64,000 nucleotides of DNA from Parolsenella massiliensis (GCF_900143685.1 NZ_LT671675.1:347111-411110); one strand, 5' to 3'; positions 1-8,435 are shown, counted from the first letter of the stretch. Notes: generated by a model not told the origin, from the letters alone. Program-made: numbers and translations.

Positions 1-1
1 C

Positions 2-733
2 GCCCCCTGCAGCGCCCTGTCCGTCCTCTACACCGACGACGGCCAGTTCGACCGCTACCTGTTCCTGCCGGCCAACCCCAACATCGTCCTCATGGACACC
101 ACCGTCATTGCCGCGAGCCCGGTGCGTCTCACCGTCTCCGGCATGGGCGACGCCCTGGCCACCTACTTCGAGGCCCAGGCCACGCATGACGCCGATGGCG
201 CCACCTGCGCCGGCGGCAAGGGCGGCCTGGCAGCCCTGCAGCTTGCCCGCCTGTGCTACGACACCCTCATGGAGGACGGCGTGAAGGCCAAGGTCGCCCT
301 CGAGGCCGGCGCGCTCACCTCTGCCGTCGAGCACGTCATCGAGGCCAACACGCTGCTGTCCGGCATCGGCTTCGAGAGCTCGGGCCTGGCTGCCGCGCAT
401 GCTATCCACAACGGCCTCACGCTGCTGTCCGAGTGCCACGGCATGTATCACGGCGAGAAGGTCGCCTTCGGCACCCTCGCCCAGCTCGTGCTCGCCGACG
501 CCTCCACCGAGCAGCTCGAGGAGGTCCTCGGCTTCTGCATCGAGGTGGGCCTGCCCGTCACCCTGGGCGAGCTCGGCGTCGAGGAGGTCACGCGCGAGAA
601 GGCCATGATCGTGGCCGAGGCCGCGTGCGCCCCGGACGACACCATGGGCAACATGCCGTTCGACGTCACGCCCGACATGGTCGCCGATGCCATTCTCGGC
701 GCCGATGCCCTGGGCCACTACTATCTGGACTAG
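2..733 (+). CDS. gldA: Glycerol dehydrogenase, C-terminal part (gene runs in from the left edge)
   Basis: Family II (iron/zinc-type) polyol dehydrogenase that oxidises glycerol to dihydroxyacetone with NAD. The frame is open from base 2, so the N-terminal NAD-binding half lies outside the window and about 243 residues remain. The text after the edge (APCSALSVLYTDDGQFDRY) is typical of GldA. Expected metal ligands are visible: Asp in GMGDALATYF, His in AAHAIHNG and His in YHGEKVAFG; the GIGFESSGLAAAHA segment is characteristic of the family. It is followed by a terminator hairpin and convergent fucO, so it is probably the last gene of its unit. Function is confident from family motifs; substrate preference is inferred. 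Confidence 0.93.
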   Translation, partial: APCSALSVLYTDDGQFDRYLFLPANPNIVLMDTTVIAASPVRLTVSGMGDALATYFEAQATHDADGATCAGGKGGLAALQLARLCYDTLMEDGVKAKVALEAGALTSAVEHVIEANTLLSGIGFESSGLAAAHAIHNGLTLLSECHGMYHGEKVAFGTLAQLVLADASTEQLEEVLGFCIEVGLPVTLGELGVEEVTREKAMIVAEAACAPDDTMGNMPFDVTPDMVADAILGADALGHYYLD

Positions 734-756
734 GCCATAAGACATTTGCCGTTTTA

Positions 757-791
757 GGGCGCGCTGGCCGCTTGGCTGGCGCGCCCCTTCT
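757..791 (+). terminator. Intrinsic terminator after gldA
   Basis: GGGCGCGC pairs with GCGCGCCC around a partly paired loop and is followed by a CTTCT tail, 24 bases after the gldA stop codon. Confidence 0.6.
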
Positions 792-871
792 CGTTGGGAG
801 GGCGTCATGCAGATCGGGTCCATCATGTGCTGCTGCGGAGGCGGAGTTTGCTTTCACAACGCAGCACACGC

Positions 872-910
872 ACAAGAAGAGCCCCTCCCGTCCGTGGACG
901 AGAGGGGCTC
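872..910 (-). terminator. Intrinsic terminator after fucO
   Basis: On the minus strand GAGCCCCTC...GAGGGGCTC forms a strong stem with an inner GTCC/GGAC pairing, followed by TTCTTGT. It lies about 37 bases past the fucO stop. Confidence 0.65.
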
Positions 911-946
911 GATGCGTTCTCTCTGCGAGAAGACGTGCGGCGATCG

Positions 947-2116
947 CTAGGCGCTCGGGCAGATCTTCTTGAACAGGGCCACGACGTCGTCGTGGTTGGC
1001 CTCACGCGGGTTGCCCGGGAAGCAGGCGTCGGCCATGGCGTCGGTGGCGAGCTGGTCAATCTCGTCGGCCTTCATGGCCTCGCAGACGTGCGGGATGTTG
1101 ACGTCGGCGGAGAGCTGCTTCACGGCGGCGATGGCGGCGTCGGCGGCCTCGTCGTCGCTCATGCCGGTGGTGTCAACGCCCATGGCCACGGCGACCTCGG
1201 CGAGGCGCTTGGTCACGACGGGCTTGTTGAACTCCATGGCGATCGGGAGCAGCATGGCGCAGGCAACGCCGTGCGGGGTGTCATAGTGCGCGGAGAGCGT
1301 GTGCGCCATGGCGTGGTCGATGCCCAGGCCCACGTTGGAGAAGCCCATGCCGGCGATGTACTGGCCCAGGGCCATGCCCTCACGGCCGCTGCCGGGCTGG
1401 CCGCTCTTGGCCTCGGCCACGGAGTCGCGCAGGTTCTTGGAGATGAGCTGGATGGCCTTGAAGTGGAACATGTCGGAGAGCTCCCAGGCACCCTTGGTGG
1501 TGTAGCCCTCGATGGCGTGCGTCAGCGCGTCCATGCCGGTGGCGGCGGTGAGGCCGGCGGGCATGGAGGCCATCATGTCGGGGTCGACGACGGCGACGTC
1601 GGGGATGTCGTTGGTGTCGACGCAGACGAACTTGCGGACCTTCTCGGGGTCGGTGATCACGTAGTTGATCGTGACCTCAGCGGCGGTGCCGGCCGTGGTG
1701 GGAACGGCGATGGTGAACGTGGCGTGCTTCTTGGTGTCGGCAACGCCCTCGAGGGAGCGGACGTCGGCGAACTCGGGGTTCTCGACGATGATGCCGATGC
1801 CCTTGCAGGTGTCCATGGAGGAGCCGCCGCCGATGGCGACCATCATGTCAGCGCCGGACGCCTTGTAGGCTTCGACGCCGTCCTTGACGTTCTGGATGGT
1901 GGGGTTGGGCTTGATCTCGGAGTAGAGCGTCCAGGGGATGCCGGCGGCATCGAGCTGGTCGGTGACCTTGGCGGTGACGCCAAACTTCACGAGGTCGGGG
2001 TCGGAGCAGACGAAGGCCTTCTTGTAGCCGCGACGCTGGATTTCGCCGGGGATCTCCTTGATGGCGCCGGCGCCGTGGTAGGAAATGTTGTTCAGGACAA
2101 AGCGGTTCACTGCCAT
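947..2116 (-). CDS. fucO: Lactaldehyde reductase / 1,2-propanediol oxidoreductase (iron alcohol dehydrogenase)
   Basis: 389-residue iron-dependent group III alcohol dehydrogenase that would reduce L-lactaldehyde to 1,2-propanediol with NADH, the redox-balancing step of anaerobic fucose or rhamnose breakdown. The sequence tracks E. coli FucO closely: GGGSSMDTCK in the nucleotide-binding half, PTTAGTAAEVTINYVITD, and metal ligands Asp and His in DALTHAIEG plus two His in DHAMAHTLSAHYDTPHG. The ATG at 2116 is chosen over an upstream in-frame ATG because AGGAGGG sits just before it. It lies downstream of, and on the same strand as, the SDR gene. No fucose kinase or aldolase is nearby, so the pathway link is inferred. 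Confidence 0.93.
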   Translation of the reverse strand: MAVNRFVLNNISYHGAGAIKEIPGEIQRRGYKKAFVCSDPDLVKFGVTAKVTDQLDAAGIPWTLYSEIKPNPTIQNVKDGVEAYKASGADMMVAIGGGSSMDTCKGIGIIVENPEFADVRSLEGVADTKKHATFTIAVPTTAGTAAEVTINYVITDPEKVRKFVCVDTNDIPDVAVVDPDMMASMPAGLTAATGMDALTHAIEGYTTKGAWELSDMFHFKAIQLISKNLRDSVAEAKSGQPGSGREGMALGQYIAGMGFSNVGLGIDHAMAHTLSAHYDTPHGVACAMLLPIAMEFNKPVVTKRLAEVAVAMGVDTTGMSDDEAADAAIAAVKQLSADVNIPHVCEAMKADEIDQLATDAMADACFPGNPREANHDDVVALFKKICPSA

Positions 2117-2348
2117 GCTTACCCTCCTAGGGTTTGTGGTGGCTCGCGGCAAGCCCCTGCCACAGGCCAGCTTGCTCGGCCGTATGCCGTGCTAACTAGC
2201 ACAAGCATACCCAGCGATGCCATGGGGAATCTGACAAATCGGGTGAGCGGTTCAAAAATGGAACGCCGTTCGTAATCGCGAACTAAATGACCAGGCAAGA
2301 ATGGACAGCCGGGCCGCGCGGGGCAGCCCGGCTTCGTGCCCTGCCGCG

Positions 2349-3089
2349 CTAGAACGGCGCCTTCGTGACGCGATGCAGGCGGATCTCGTCGCAGACGGCG
2401 TCGGTGCGGTGGCACAGCAGGTACTCCACGGCGTCTGCCATGTCGTCCGGCGCGATCATGGGCATGCCCGTGAGGTCGGGCCTGGCGATGGCCACCATGT
2501 CGGTGAGCACCCCTCCCGGCGAGATGACGTGGACGCGGATGCCCTCGTCGTACACCTCGGCGGCAAACGACTTCGACATGCCGTAGAGCGCGTGCTTGCT
2601 CGCCACGTAGGCGCTCTGGTTGGGGTATCCCGCGTGCGCCACGACCGAGCACACGTTCACGATCTCTGCCGCCTTCGAGGCGCGTAGAAGCGGCAGCGTC
2701 TCGCGCATGAGGATGAACGGCACGCGCACGTTCGTGGCCATGACGGCGTCGAACTGCTCGGTGGGGACGCCCTTGAGAGGGCCCGCCTGCACGATGCCGG
2801 CGTTGTTCACGAGGATGTCGAGCCCGCCCTCCTCGGCCACCGTGGCAACGAGCCCGAGAATGGACGCCTCGCTCGTGAGGTCGCACGTGTGGGTGACGGC
2901 TGTGGTGTCATGCCCCGCCTCGCGCGCGGCGTCGTTGCACAGCGTGGCCGTCTCGTCGAGTGTCTGCTGCGTGCGGCCCACGAGCGTGACCGTGCAGCCA
3001 AGGCTCGCGAGCCTTGTGGCCACCGCTCGCCCGATGCCGCTTCCCGCGCCCGTGACGAGCGCCCTCTCTCCTGCGATGCTGGTCTTCAT
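2349..3089 (-). CDS. Short-chain dehydrogenase/reductase
   Basis: 246-residue classical SDR with a Rossmann fold. The cofactor motif TGAGSGIG is at residues ~10-17, NNAG near residue 90, and the catalytic Ser and YxxxK lie in SVVAHAGYPNQSAYVASKHA. Substrate cannot be told from sequence. The ATG at 3089 is preferred to an upstream in-frame start because AGGAAGGGG precedes it. A palindrome of TetR-operator type lies in the divergent intergenic region toward the DUF6110 gene. About 230 bases separate its stop from fucO, so co-transcription with fucO is uncertain. Confidence 0.88.
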   Translation of the reverse strand: MKTSIAGERALVTGAGSGIGRAVATRLASLGCTVTLVGRTQQTLDETATLCNDAAREAGHDTTAVTHTCDLTSEASILGLVATVAEEGGLDILVNNAGIVQAGPLKGVPTEQFDAVMATNVRVPFILMRETLPLLRASKAAEIVNVCSVVAHAGYPNQSAYVASKHALYGMSKSFAAEVYDEGIRVHVISPGGVLTDMVAIARPDLTGMPMIAPDDMADAVEYLLCHRTDAVCDEIRLHRVTKAPF

Positions 3090-3211
3090 GGGTTCCCCTT
3101 CCTGTATGTGCCGTGTGGCAAAGATACGTCTGCCGCGCCCGAGCCGGCTGCTCGTTTCGACGGCTGGCGCCTCCGTCCCTTGTAATGTGACCAATGAGTG
3201 AACCTTGGTGA

Positions 3212-3226
3212 ACTCACTGAGTGAGT
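3212..3226. promoter_or_regulatory. Perfect palindrome, TetR-type operator candidate
   Basis: ACTCACT-G-AGTGAGT is a perfect 7+1+7 palindrome in the divergent region between the SDR gene and the DUF6110/P-type ATPase genes. A related half-site (ATGAGTGAACC) lies at 3194-3204. No TetR-family regulator is in the window, so the binding protein is unknown. Confidence 0.45.
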
Positions 3227-3311
3227 CGCGGTAAACTCATGAACCGGCTATCCCCGCAGGGGCGGGGACGCGGCGCTCGCGCCGCGCAAGGCGAGAGGAA
3301 AGGATCACACC

Positions 3312-3554
3312 ATGAAGAAGTCCACCCAGAACGGCCTGCTCGTTGCCGGCGGCTTTTTGCTCGGCACCGTGGGCGTCAAGGCCCTGTCCTCCGAGACGGC
3401 CAAGAAGGGCTACGTCCAGGCGGTCGCCTGCGGTATGCGCGCCAAGAACTCCTACGACGCCATCGTCGAGCAGGCCAAGGCGCAGGTCGACGACATCGTC
3501 TCCGAGGCCAGCTACCTCACCAAGAAGGACGACGAGGGCGAGAAGGCCGAGTAG
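3312..3554 (+). CDS. DUF6110 family small protein
   Basis: 80 residues with a short hydrophobic segment near the N-terminus (GLLVAGGFLLGTVGVKAL) followed by a charged helical tail ending in acidic and lysine residues. I recognise it as the DUF6110 family from the pattern G-V-K-x-L-SS-x-x-A-K-K. Such proteins are typically encoded immediately before P-type ATPases like the one here, whose start is only 8 bases after this stop. It is probably a single-pass membrane accessory of the pump, but the biochemical role is unknown. GGAAAGGA lies upstream of the ATG. Confidence 0.8.
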   Translation: MKKSTQNGLLVAGGFLLGTVGVKALSSETAKKGYVQAVACGMRAKNSYDAIVEQAKAQVDDIVSEASYLTKKDDEGEKAE

Positions 3555-3562
3555 CGCTTCCC

Positions 3563-5647
3563 ATGCAGTACACAATCGTTAGCGAAATACCGGGTCGCGT
3601 GCGCGTGCGGCTCGCCGGCAACGTGCCCGAGGCAGACGTCGAGCCGCTCCAGGCGGCCCTCGAGAAGTCGCCTGCCATCGCGAGCGCCCGCGTCTACCCG
3701 CGCATCGGTTCGGTGGCGCTTGCCTATGACGCCGCCGACGCCTCCGCGTGCGACGCCGCGCTGGCCTGGCTCGGCATGCTCGACGCCGCCGCCATCGACG
3801 AGGCCCGCGCGGGATGTGCGGGCGCGCTCGCGCCGCGCGCTGACAACCTGCTCATGGACATCGCCGAGCTCGTGGGCTTCCACTACATGCGCCGCTGGTT
3901 TTTGCCGGCGCCCATCCGCGCCGCCTGGACGCTGTGGGCCTACCGCAAGTTCCTGCTCGCGGGGCTGCGCTCGCTTGCCAACGGGCGCCTGGACGTCCCC
4001 GTGCTCGACGCCGCCGCCGTGGGCATCTCGTTCGTGAAGGGCGACTTCCTCACGGCCGGAAGCACGATGTTTCTGCTCAATATCGGCGAGGCGCTCGAGA
4101 GCTACACGAAGGCGCGCTCGCAGCACGAGCTCATCTACTCGCTGCTCGCGATGCCCGAGACGGCCCGTCGCATCGAGGACGGCGCCGAGGTGTGCGTGAG
4201 CGCCACCGAGCTTGCCGAGGGTGATCTCGTCGTGGTGCGCACCGGCATGCCCGTGTGCGTCGATGGCGTCGTGGAGCGCGGATGCGCCATGGTGAACCAG
4301 TCCGCGCTCACCGGTGAGCCGCTCGCCGTCGAGCGCGGCGTGGGCGACTCGGTCTATGCCGGCACCGCCTGCGAGGACGGCGAGATGTTCGTGCGCGTCA
4401 CGCACGGCGCCGGTGGCACGAAGCTCCGCTCGATTGTCTCGATGGTGGAGCAGTCCGAGGGTCTCAAGGGCCAGGCACAGGACCGCAGGGAGCGCTTGGC
4501 AGATGCCATCGTTCCCTGGAACTTCCTGCTTGCGGGCATCGTGGCGCTCACCACGCGCAGCCTCGTGAAGACGAGCGCGGCCCTCATGGTGGACTACTCG
4601 TGCGCCCTCAAGCTCACGAGCTCCATCTCGGTGCTCTCGGCCATGAGCCAAAGCGCCCGCGCCGGCTTCACCGTCAAGGGCTCGAGGCACTTCGAGGAGC
4701 TCGCCGCTGCCGACACCATCGTGCTCGACAAGACCGGCACGCTCACCGAGGCCATCCCGAACCTGGCCGGCGTCCTGGCCTTTGGCGACTGGCACAAGGA
4801 CGACGTCCTGCGCTTCTCGGCCTGCCTGGAGGAGCACTTCCCCCATCCCGTGGCGCGCGCCGTCGTTCGCGCGGCTCAGGAGCGCGGGCTTGAGCATCGC
4901 GAGCGCCATGCCGAGGTCGAGTACGTGGTGGCCCATGGCATCGCGAGCTCGCTCGAGGGCAAGCGCGTCGTCATTGGCTCGCGCCACTTCGTGGTCGAGG
5001 ACGAGGGCGTGTGCGTCTCCGCCGAGCAAGACCGTCTCATCGAGGGGCAGACGGCCGGCCTGTCCTCGCTCTACCTTGCCGTTGACGGCGAGCTCGTGGG
5101 CGTGCTGGCCATCGCCGACCCCATCAAGCCCAGCGTTCCCGCGGCCATCGCGAGCCTGCGAGAGCTTGGCTTCTCCCACATCGTGATGCTCACGGGCGAC
5201 AACGAGGTCGCTGCGGCTCGCATTGCCGCCCAAGCGGGCATCACGGAGTTCGAGGCGAACCTTTTGCCCGAGGACAAGCACGCCTACGTCGAGCGTCTGC
5301 GCGAGCAGGGGAGGCGCGTGGTCATGGTTGGCGACGGCGTGAACGACTCCCCGTCGCTCTCCACCGCCAACGTTGGCGTTGCCATGGGCAACGGCACGGC
5401 CATCGCCAAGGAGGTGGCCGACGTCACGCTCGTGCAGAGCGACATGGCCGCCCTCGTTGGTCTGCGCCGGCTGTCCTGCGAGCTCATGGACCGCATGAGC
5501 ACCACGTTCACGCAGGTCATCGGGTTCAACTCGGCGCTTCTTGCGCTGGGGATCGCAGGGGTGATCACCCCACAGATGTCGAGCCTGCTGCACAACTCGA
5601 GCACGGTGCTGTTCTCCATGAGGGACTCGCGCTCGTTTGACATGTAG
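3563..5647 (+). CDS. Heavy-metal-type P-type ATPase with non-canonical SCALKL transmembrane motif
   Basis: 694-residue P1B-like cation pump. Visible in order: an N-terminal metal-binding-like domain without a CxxC pair (IVSEIPGRVRVRL), membrane helices, the actuator motif SALTGEP, the phosphorylation motif DKTGT (Asp ~389), the P1B-specific HP dipeptide in FPHPVAR, TGDN and GDGVNDSPSL (Asp ~591). The membrane metal motif, CPC in copper or zinc pumps, reads YSCALKL with a single Cys (~347). Together with the DUF6110 partner this marks a distinct subclass, so the ion is not predictable. The ATG at 3563 is 8 bases after the DUF6110 stop. Its terminator has been split by an IS element. Confidence 0.9.
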   Translation: MQYTIVSEIPGRVRVRLAGNVPEADVEPLQAALEKSPAIASARVYPRIGSVALAYDAADASACDAALAWLGMLDAAAIDEARAGCAGALAPRADNLLMDIAELVGFHYMRRWFLPAPIRAAWTLWAYRKFLLAGLRSLANGRLDVPVLDAAAVGISFVKGDFLTAGSTMFLLNIGEALESYTKARSQHELIYSLLAMPETARRIEDGAEVCVSATELAEGDLVVVRTGMPVCVDGVVERGCAMVNQSALTGEPLAVERGVGDSVYAGTACEDGEMFVRVTHGAGGTKLRSIVSMVEQSEGLKGQAQDRRERLADAIVPWNFLLAGIVALTTRSLVKTSAALMVDYSCALKLTSSISVLSAMSQSARAGFTVKGSRHFEELAAADTIVLDKTGTLTEAIPNLAGVLAFGDWHKDDVLRFSACLEEHFPHPVARAVVRAAQERGLEHRERHAEVEYVVAHGIASSLEGKRVVIGSRHFVVEDEGVCVSAEQDRLIEGQTAGLSSLYLAVDGELVGVLAIADPIKPSVPAAIASLRELGFSHIVMLTGDNEVAAARIAAQAGITEFEANLLPEDKHAYVERLREQGRRVVMVGDGVNDSPSLSTANVGVAMGNGTAIAKEVADVTLVQSDMAALVGLRRLSCELMDRMSTTFTQVIGFNSALLALGIAGVITPQMSSLLHNSSTVLFSMRDSRSFDM

Positions 5648-5711
5648 CGAGTGCCTTGCGGGGCCGTCCGGGTTTGAACTGCGCCCCAAAACTTGGACGC
5701 CTGAATAGCGA

Positions 5712-6623
5712 CTAGGCCGTGAGGGCCTGTCTCCGGAACTCCTCCGGGGTCAGGCCCTTCAATCTTACCTGCCTCCGGCGCGTGTTCCAGTGGACGACGT
5801 ACGCCTCGAGGTCGCGCTTGAAGTCCTCGAAGCTGTCCCACTCGCAGCCCCGGTAGAACTCGTCCTTGACGTGGCCGAAGAGCTGCTCGGTGGCGGCGTT
5901 GTCGATGCAGTTGCCCTTGCGGGACATGCTCTGGGCGATGCCAGCCTCCCTGAGCCTCGCCGCGTACCGCTCGTGCTGATACTGCCAGCCCATGTCCGAG
6001 TGCATGACCGGCGACGCCCCCTCCGGGAGCCTCGCCAGGAGCTCATCCAGCATCCTAAGCTGCTGGGTCATGTCGGGCGAGGCCGAGACGTCGCTCGCCA
6101 CGATCTCCTTGGTGCAGAAGTCCAGCGTGGGCGCCCAATAGGCCTTGCCGCCGGCCACCTTGAACTCGGTGACGTCCGTGCCGAGCTTCTCCCACGGGGC
6201 GCCGGCGGCGAAGTCCCGGGCGAGCAGGTTCTCGAACGTGCTGCCCACGACTCCCCTGTACGAGCTGTACCTGTGGTAGGCGGTCTCGCGGCGTATGCCG
6301 CAGCGGATCCCCATCTCGCGCATCATCTTGAGCACCGTCTTGTCGGCGATCACGGCGCCCTCCTCCGCCCTGAGGCACATCGCGACCTGGCGGTGGCCGC
6401 AGCCGTTGGCGGTGCGGGAGAAGATCTCGGCCGCCGCCTCCCAGAGCTCCGGTCTCGTCGGCCGCGGCGGGTGCGCCAGGGCGTAGTAGTAGGTCGACCT
6501 TGCGAGCCCCGAGCACGCGAGCAGGTGCCGCAGCGAGTGCCCCTCGGCGCGCAGGGCCGCGACCGCCTCGGCCTTCGCCCCGGTCAGAGCCCGTCCCGCT
6601 CGGCCAGGGCGCGCAATTTTTTT
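5712..6623 (-). CDS. IS3-family transposase OrfB (DDE integrase core), copy 1
   Basis: Catalytic half of the transposase, read as an OrfAB fusion through a -1 shift at A7 (6617-6623 on the plus strand). It carries an HTH_21-like N-terminal stretch, then the rve integrase core: first Asp in LGTDVTEFK, second Asp in MHSDMGWQYQ, Glu in NAATEQLFGHVK. It ends with the family's LKGLTPEEFR tail. The SRKGNC-DNA signature fits the IS150-like branch of IS3. The reading frame is intact, so the copy is potentially active. Confidence 0.92.
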   Translation of the reverse strand, partial: KKIARPGRAGRALTGAKAEAVAALRAEGHSLRHLLACSGLARSTYYYALAHPPRPTRPELWEAAAEIFSRTANGCGHRQVAMCLRAEEGAVIADKTVLKMMREMGIRCGIRRETAYHRYSSYRGVVGSTFENLLARDFAAGAPWEKLGTDVTEFKVAGGKAYWAPTLDFCTKEIVASDVSASPDMTQQLRMLDELLARLPEGASPVMHSDMGWQYQHERYAARLREAGIAQSMSRKGNCIDNAATEQLFGHVKDEFYRGCEWDSFEDFKRDLEAYVVHWNTRRRQVRLKGLTPEEFRRQALTA

Positions 6624-7090
6624 AGGTAGGCGACCTCGGCCTCGAGCCTGCGGCAGCGTTCCTCGAGCTCCTCCTCGCGGCTCCTCGGCCCGGGCCCCGC
6701 GGCCTTCGGCCTGCCCCTGGGCTTCGGGCGCAGCGCCTCCGCGCCGCCCTCCCGGTAGAGCCTGCACCAGCGGTCGAGGGGAGACTTCGACATGATGCCG
6801 AACCTGGCCATCGCCGCCGGCCTTGGCATCCCGCGGTCGACGACGGCCGAGGCGGCGGCGACCCTCTGCTCGTACGTGTACCTGGCCTGCTTCCCGTCCA
6901 TGCGCAGCAGCACCTCGCTCCCGAACGCGCGGTATATCTCCTGCCATTTTCTCACGGCGGCAATCGGGGCCGGGAGGCTGGCGGCGACCGACCTGCAGCC
7001 CAGTCCAGAGGAGAAGAGCTCCGCGGCCCTCCTCCTCACCCCGACGTCGTATCTAAACCTGAGGTCCGCCCGCATGAGAAAGCCTCCCAT
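6584..7090 (-). CDS. IS3-family OrfA (helix-turn-helix), copy 1
   Basis: 168-residue DNA-binding half. A helix-turn-helix region (RRRAAELFSSGLGCRSVAA) is followed by a second HTH, a basic GRPKAAG linker and a C-terminal leucine-zipper-like coiled coil (EEELEERCRRLEAEVAYLKKL). OrfA stops just after the slippery A7, as expected for IS3 elements that make OrfA alone and the OrfAB fusion. Confidence 0.9.
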   Translation of the reverse strand: MGGFLMRADLRFRYDVGVRRRAAELFSSGLGCRSVAASLPAPIAAVRKWQEIYRAFGSEVLLRMDGKQARYTYEQRVAAASAVVDRGMPRPAAMARFGIMSKSPLDRWCRLYREGGAEALRPKPRGRPKAAGPGPRSREEELEERCRRLEAEVAYLKKLRALAERDGL

Positions 7091-7141
7091 TTCTCGTGTC
7101 CAAGAAATGGGAGGCAGTTCAGTTCGGGCGGCCCCGTTTTT

Positions 7142-7503
7142 CGTCGTACGGGACTTTGGGCCAACGTTTTTGGCAGAAAAGGCCTTCGAGAGTGCGCTGG
7201 GAGGAAGGCCAGGAACGCAAACGAGGGCAAAACGGCGCCAAATGCTATCCGTTAAATTCGTTCCCGGAGTCCAAGTTGCCTTCCAGGGCGAAGTTGAGTG
7301 ATCAAGAGGTGTCACCAGCGCACACTCGAAGGGTATTTCTGCCATCCGCCCGCATCCACACCATCCCGGCCTGGCCAAGCCCTGTTCTCTCTTACAAATC
7401 GCGTGAAAAGTTCGAGTTTTTAACGTGCGGTTGCCCGCGATTTGAGTAAGATACAGCTAGCGTTAGTTAAGTCCGTAACCAACAAGGAGAAAGGTGCTCA
7501 AAC
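7142..7503. other. Intergenic region, no gene seen
   Basis: Between the IS-split terminator and the EIIB-SIS gene. No convincing gene or RNA motif was seen. An AAGGAG ribosome-binding site near 7483 serves the next gene, and the AT-richer stretch 7390-7455 probably holds its promoter, but no clear -35/-10 pair could be assigned. Confidence 0.4.
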
Positions 7504-8400
7504 ATGGTTAATGCCCTGGTTGTCTGCCGAGCCGGCGTCGGTTCCAGCATGCTGCTCCAGACGAAGATCCAGCAGATCTGCGCCAAGCGCGGCTACCGCA
7601 TCGACGTCACGCACGGCAAGCTCGAGGACCTCATCGGCTATGACGGAGACGTCATCATCACCATGAGCGACCTCGCCCCCGAGATCGAGGGCAAGTTCCC
7701 CAGCGTCATCAGCATCTTCGACATCACCAACGAGGAGGAGATCGGCCAGAAGATGGGCGAGTTCATCACGTCCCACGACCACATCTCCTCTGCCGCCGAT
7801 GACAAGAAGGCCGTCGACGTCTTCCTCGGCATCATGAAGGAGCAGGTCGCCGCCTTCATGGACGCCATCGACTACGACTCCATCACCGCCGCCAAGCGCC
7901 TGATCCAGGAGTCCGAGGCCAACGGCGGCCGCCTGCACGTGACGGGCATCGGCAAGCCGGGTCACGTCTCCGGCTACGCCGCGTCGCTGTTCTCCTCCAC
8001 CGGCACCCCCACCTACGAGCTCCACGGCACCGAGTGCGTCCACGGCTCCGCTGGCCAGGTCAAGCCCGGCGACGTCGTCATCGCCATCTCCAACTCGGGC
8101 AACACCTCCGAGCTCAAGGCCACCGTCTCCTGCCTCAAGGGCAACGGCGTCAAGATCATCTCCCTCACGGGCAACCCCGACAGCTGGCTGGCCAAGGAGG
8201 GTGACGTCACCCTCATCGCCGGCGTCAAGGAGGAGGGCGACCCCATGAACAAGCCGCCTCGCGCCTCCATCATCGTCGAGATCCTCATGCTCCAGAGCCT
8301 CTCGATCCTGCTGCAGGAGGACTTCGGTCTGAACCCGCAGCAGTACGTCAAGTGGCACCCGGGCGGATCGCTCGGCGCGTCCATCCGCGAGGGCAAGTAG
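7504..8400 (+). CDS. PTS EIIB-like domain fused to KpsF/GutQ-type SIS sugar-phosphate isomerase domain
   Basis: 298 residues. Residues ~1-95 look like a galactitol/ascorbate-type PTS EIIB domain with the phosphocysteine loop CRAGVGSSM (Cys8). Residues ~110-298 are a SIS domain of the arabinose-5-phosphate isomerase type (GIGKPGHVSGYAASLFSSTG, HGTECVHG, AISNSGNTSELK), without the CBS pair of KdsD. SIS enzymes isomerise or bind phosphosugars, so the fusion suggests an isomerase or sensor whose state is set by PTS phosphorylation. No EIIA or EIIC gene is adjacent. Substrate is unknown. Confidence 0.85.
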   Translation: MVNALVVCRAGVGSSMLLQTKIQQICAKRGYRIDVTHGKLEDLIGYDGDVIITMSDLAPEIEGKFPSVISIFDITNEEEIGQKMGEFITSHDHISSAADDKKAVDVFLGIMKEQVAAFMDAIDYDSITAAKRLIQESEANGGRLHVTGIGKPGHVSGYAASLFSSTGTPTYELHGTECVHGSAGQVKPGDVVIAISNSGNTSELKATVSCLKGNGVKIISLTGNPDSWLAKEGDVTLIAGVKEEGDPMNKPPRASIIVEILMLQSLSILLQEDFGLNPQQYVKWHPGGSLGASIREGK

Positions 8401-8435
8401 CCAACTCGCGCGGCGCTGCCCAAAGGTGACGCTCA

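Larger units (their letters stand above)
5675..7121 (-). mobile_element. IS3-family insertion sequence, copy 1
   Basis: 1447 bp bounded by imperfect terminal inverted repeats of about 25 bp beginning TGAACTGC and sharing CCC and TTGGAC (outer bases 5675 and 7121). It is flanked by a probable 3-bp target duplication GTT. It carries overlapping orfA and orfB with an A7 slippery site. It is almost identical to the copy at 59644-61090 but oppositely oriented; a small cluster of differences lies near 6470-6485. Confidence 0.95.
5659..7141 (+). terminator. ATPase terminator hairpin split by IS insertion
   Basis: Left arm CGGGGCCGTCCG (5659-5670) and right arm CGGGCGGCCCCG (7125-7136) pair over 12 positions with one G-U, and the right arm is followed by TTTTT. 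Removing the IS and one GTT copy rebuilds an ordinary intrinsic terminator about 10 bases past the ATPase stop. Confidence 0.7.

Noticed and set aside
794-2275. 493-codon plus-strand frame rich in Gly, His, Asp and Val
   Set aside because: Antisense shadow of fucO, which has a ribosome-binding site and all family residues.
3512-5689. Long open frame (725 codons) on the minus strand
   Set aside because: Antisense to the P-type ATPase. High GC removes stops on the other strand, and the translation is low-complexity His/Ala/Arg/Gly with no family motif.
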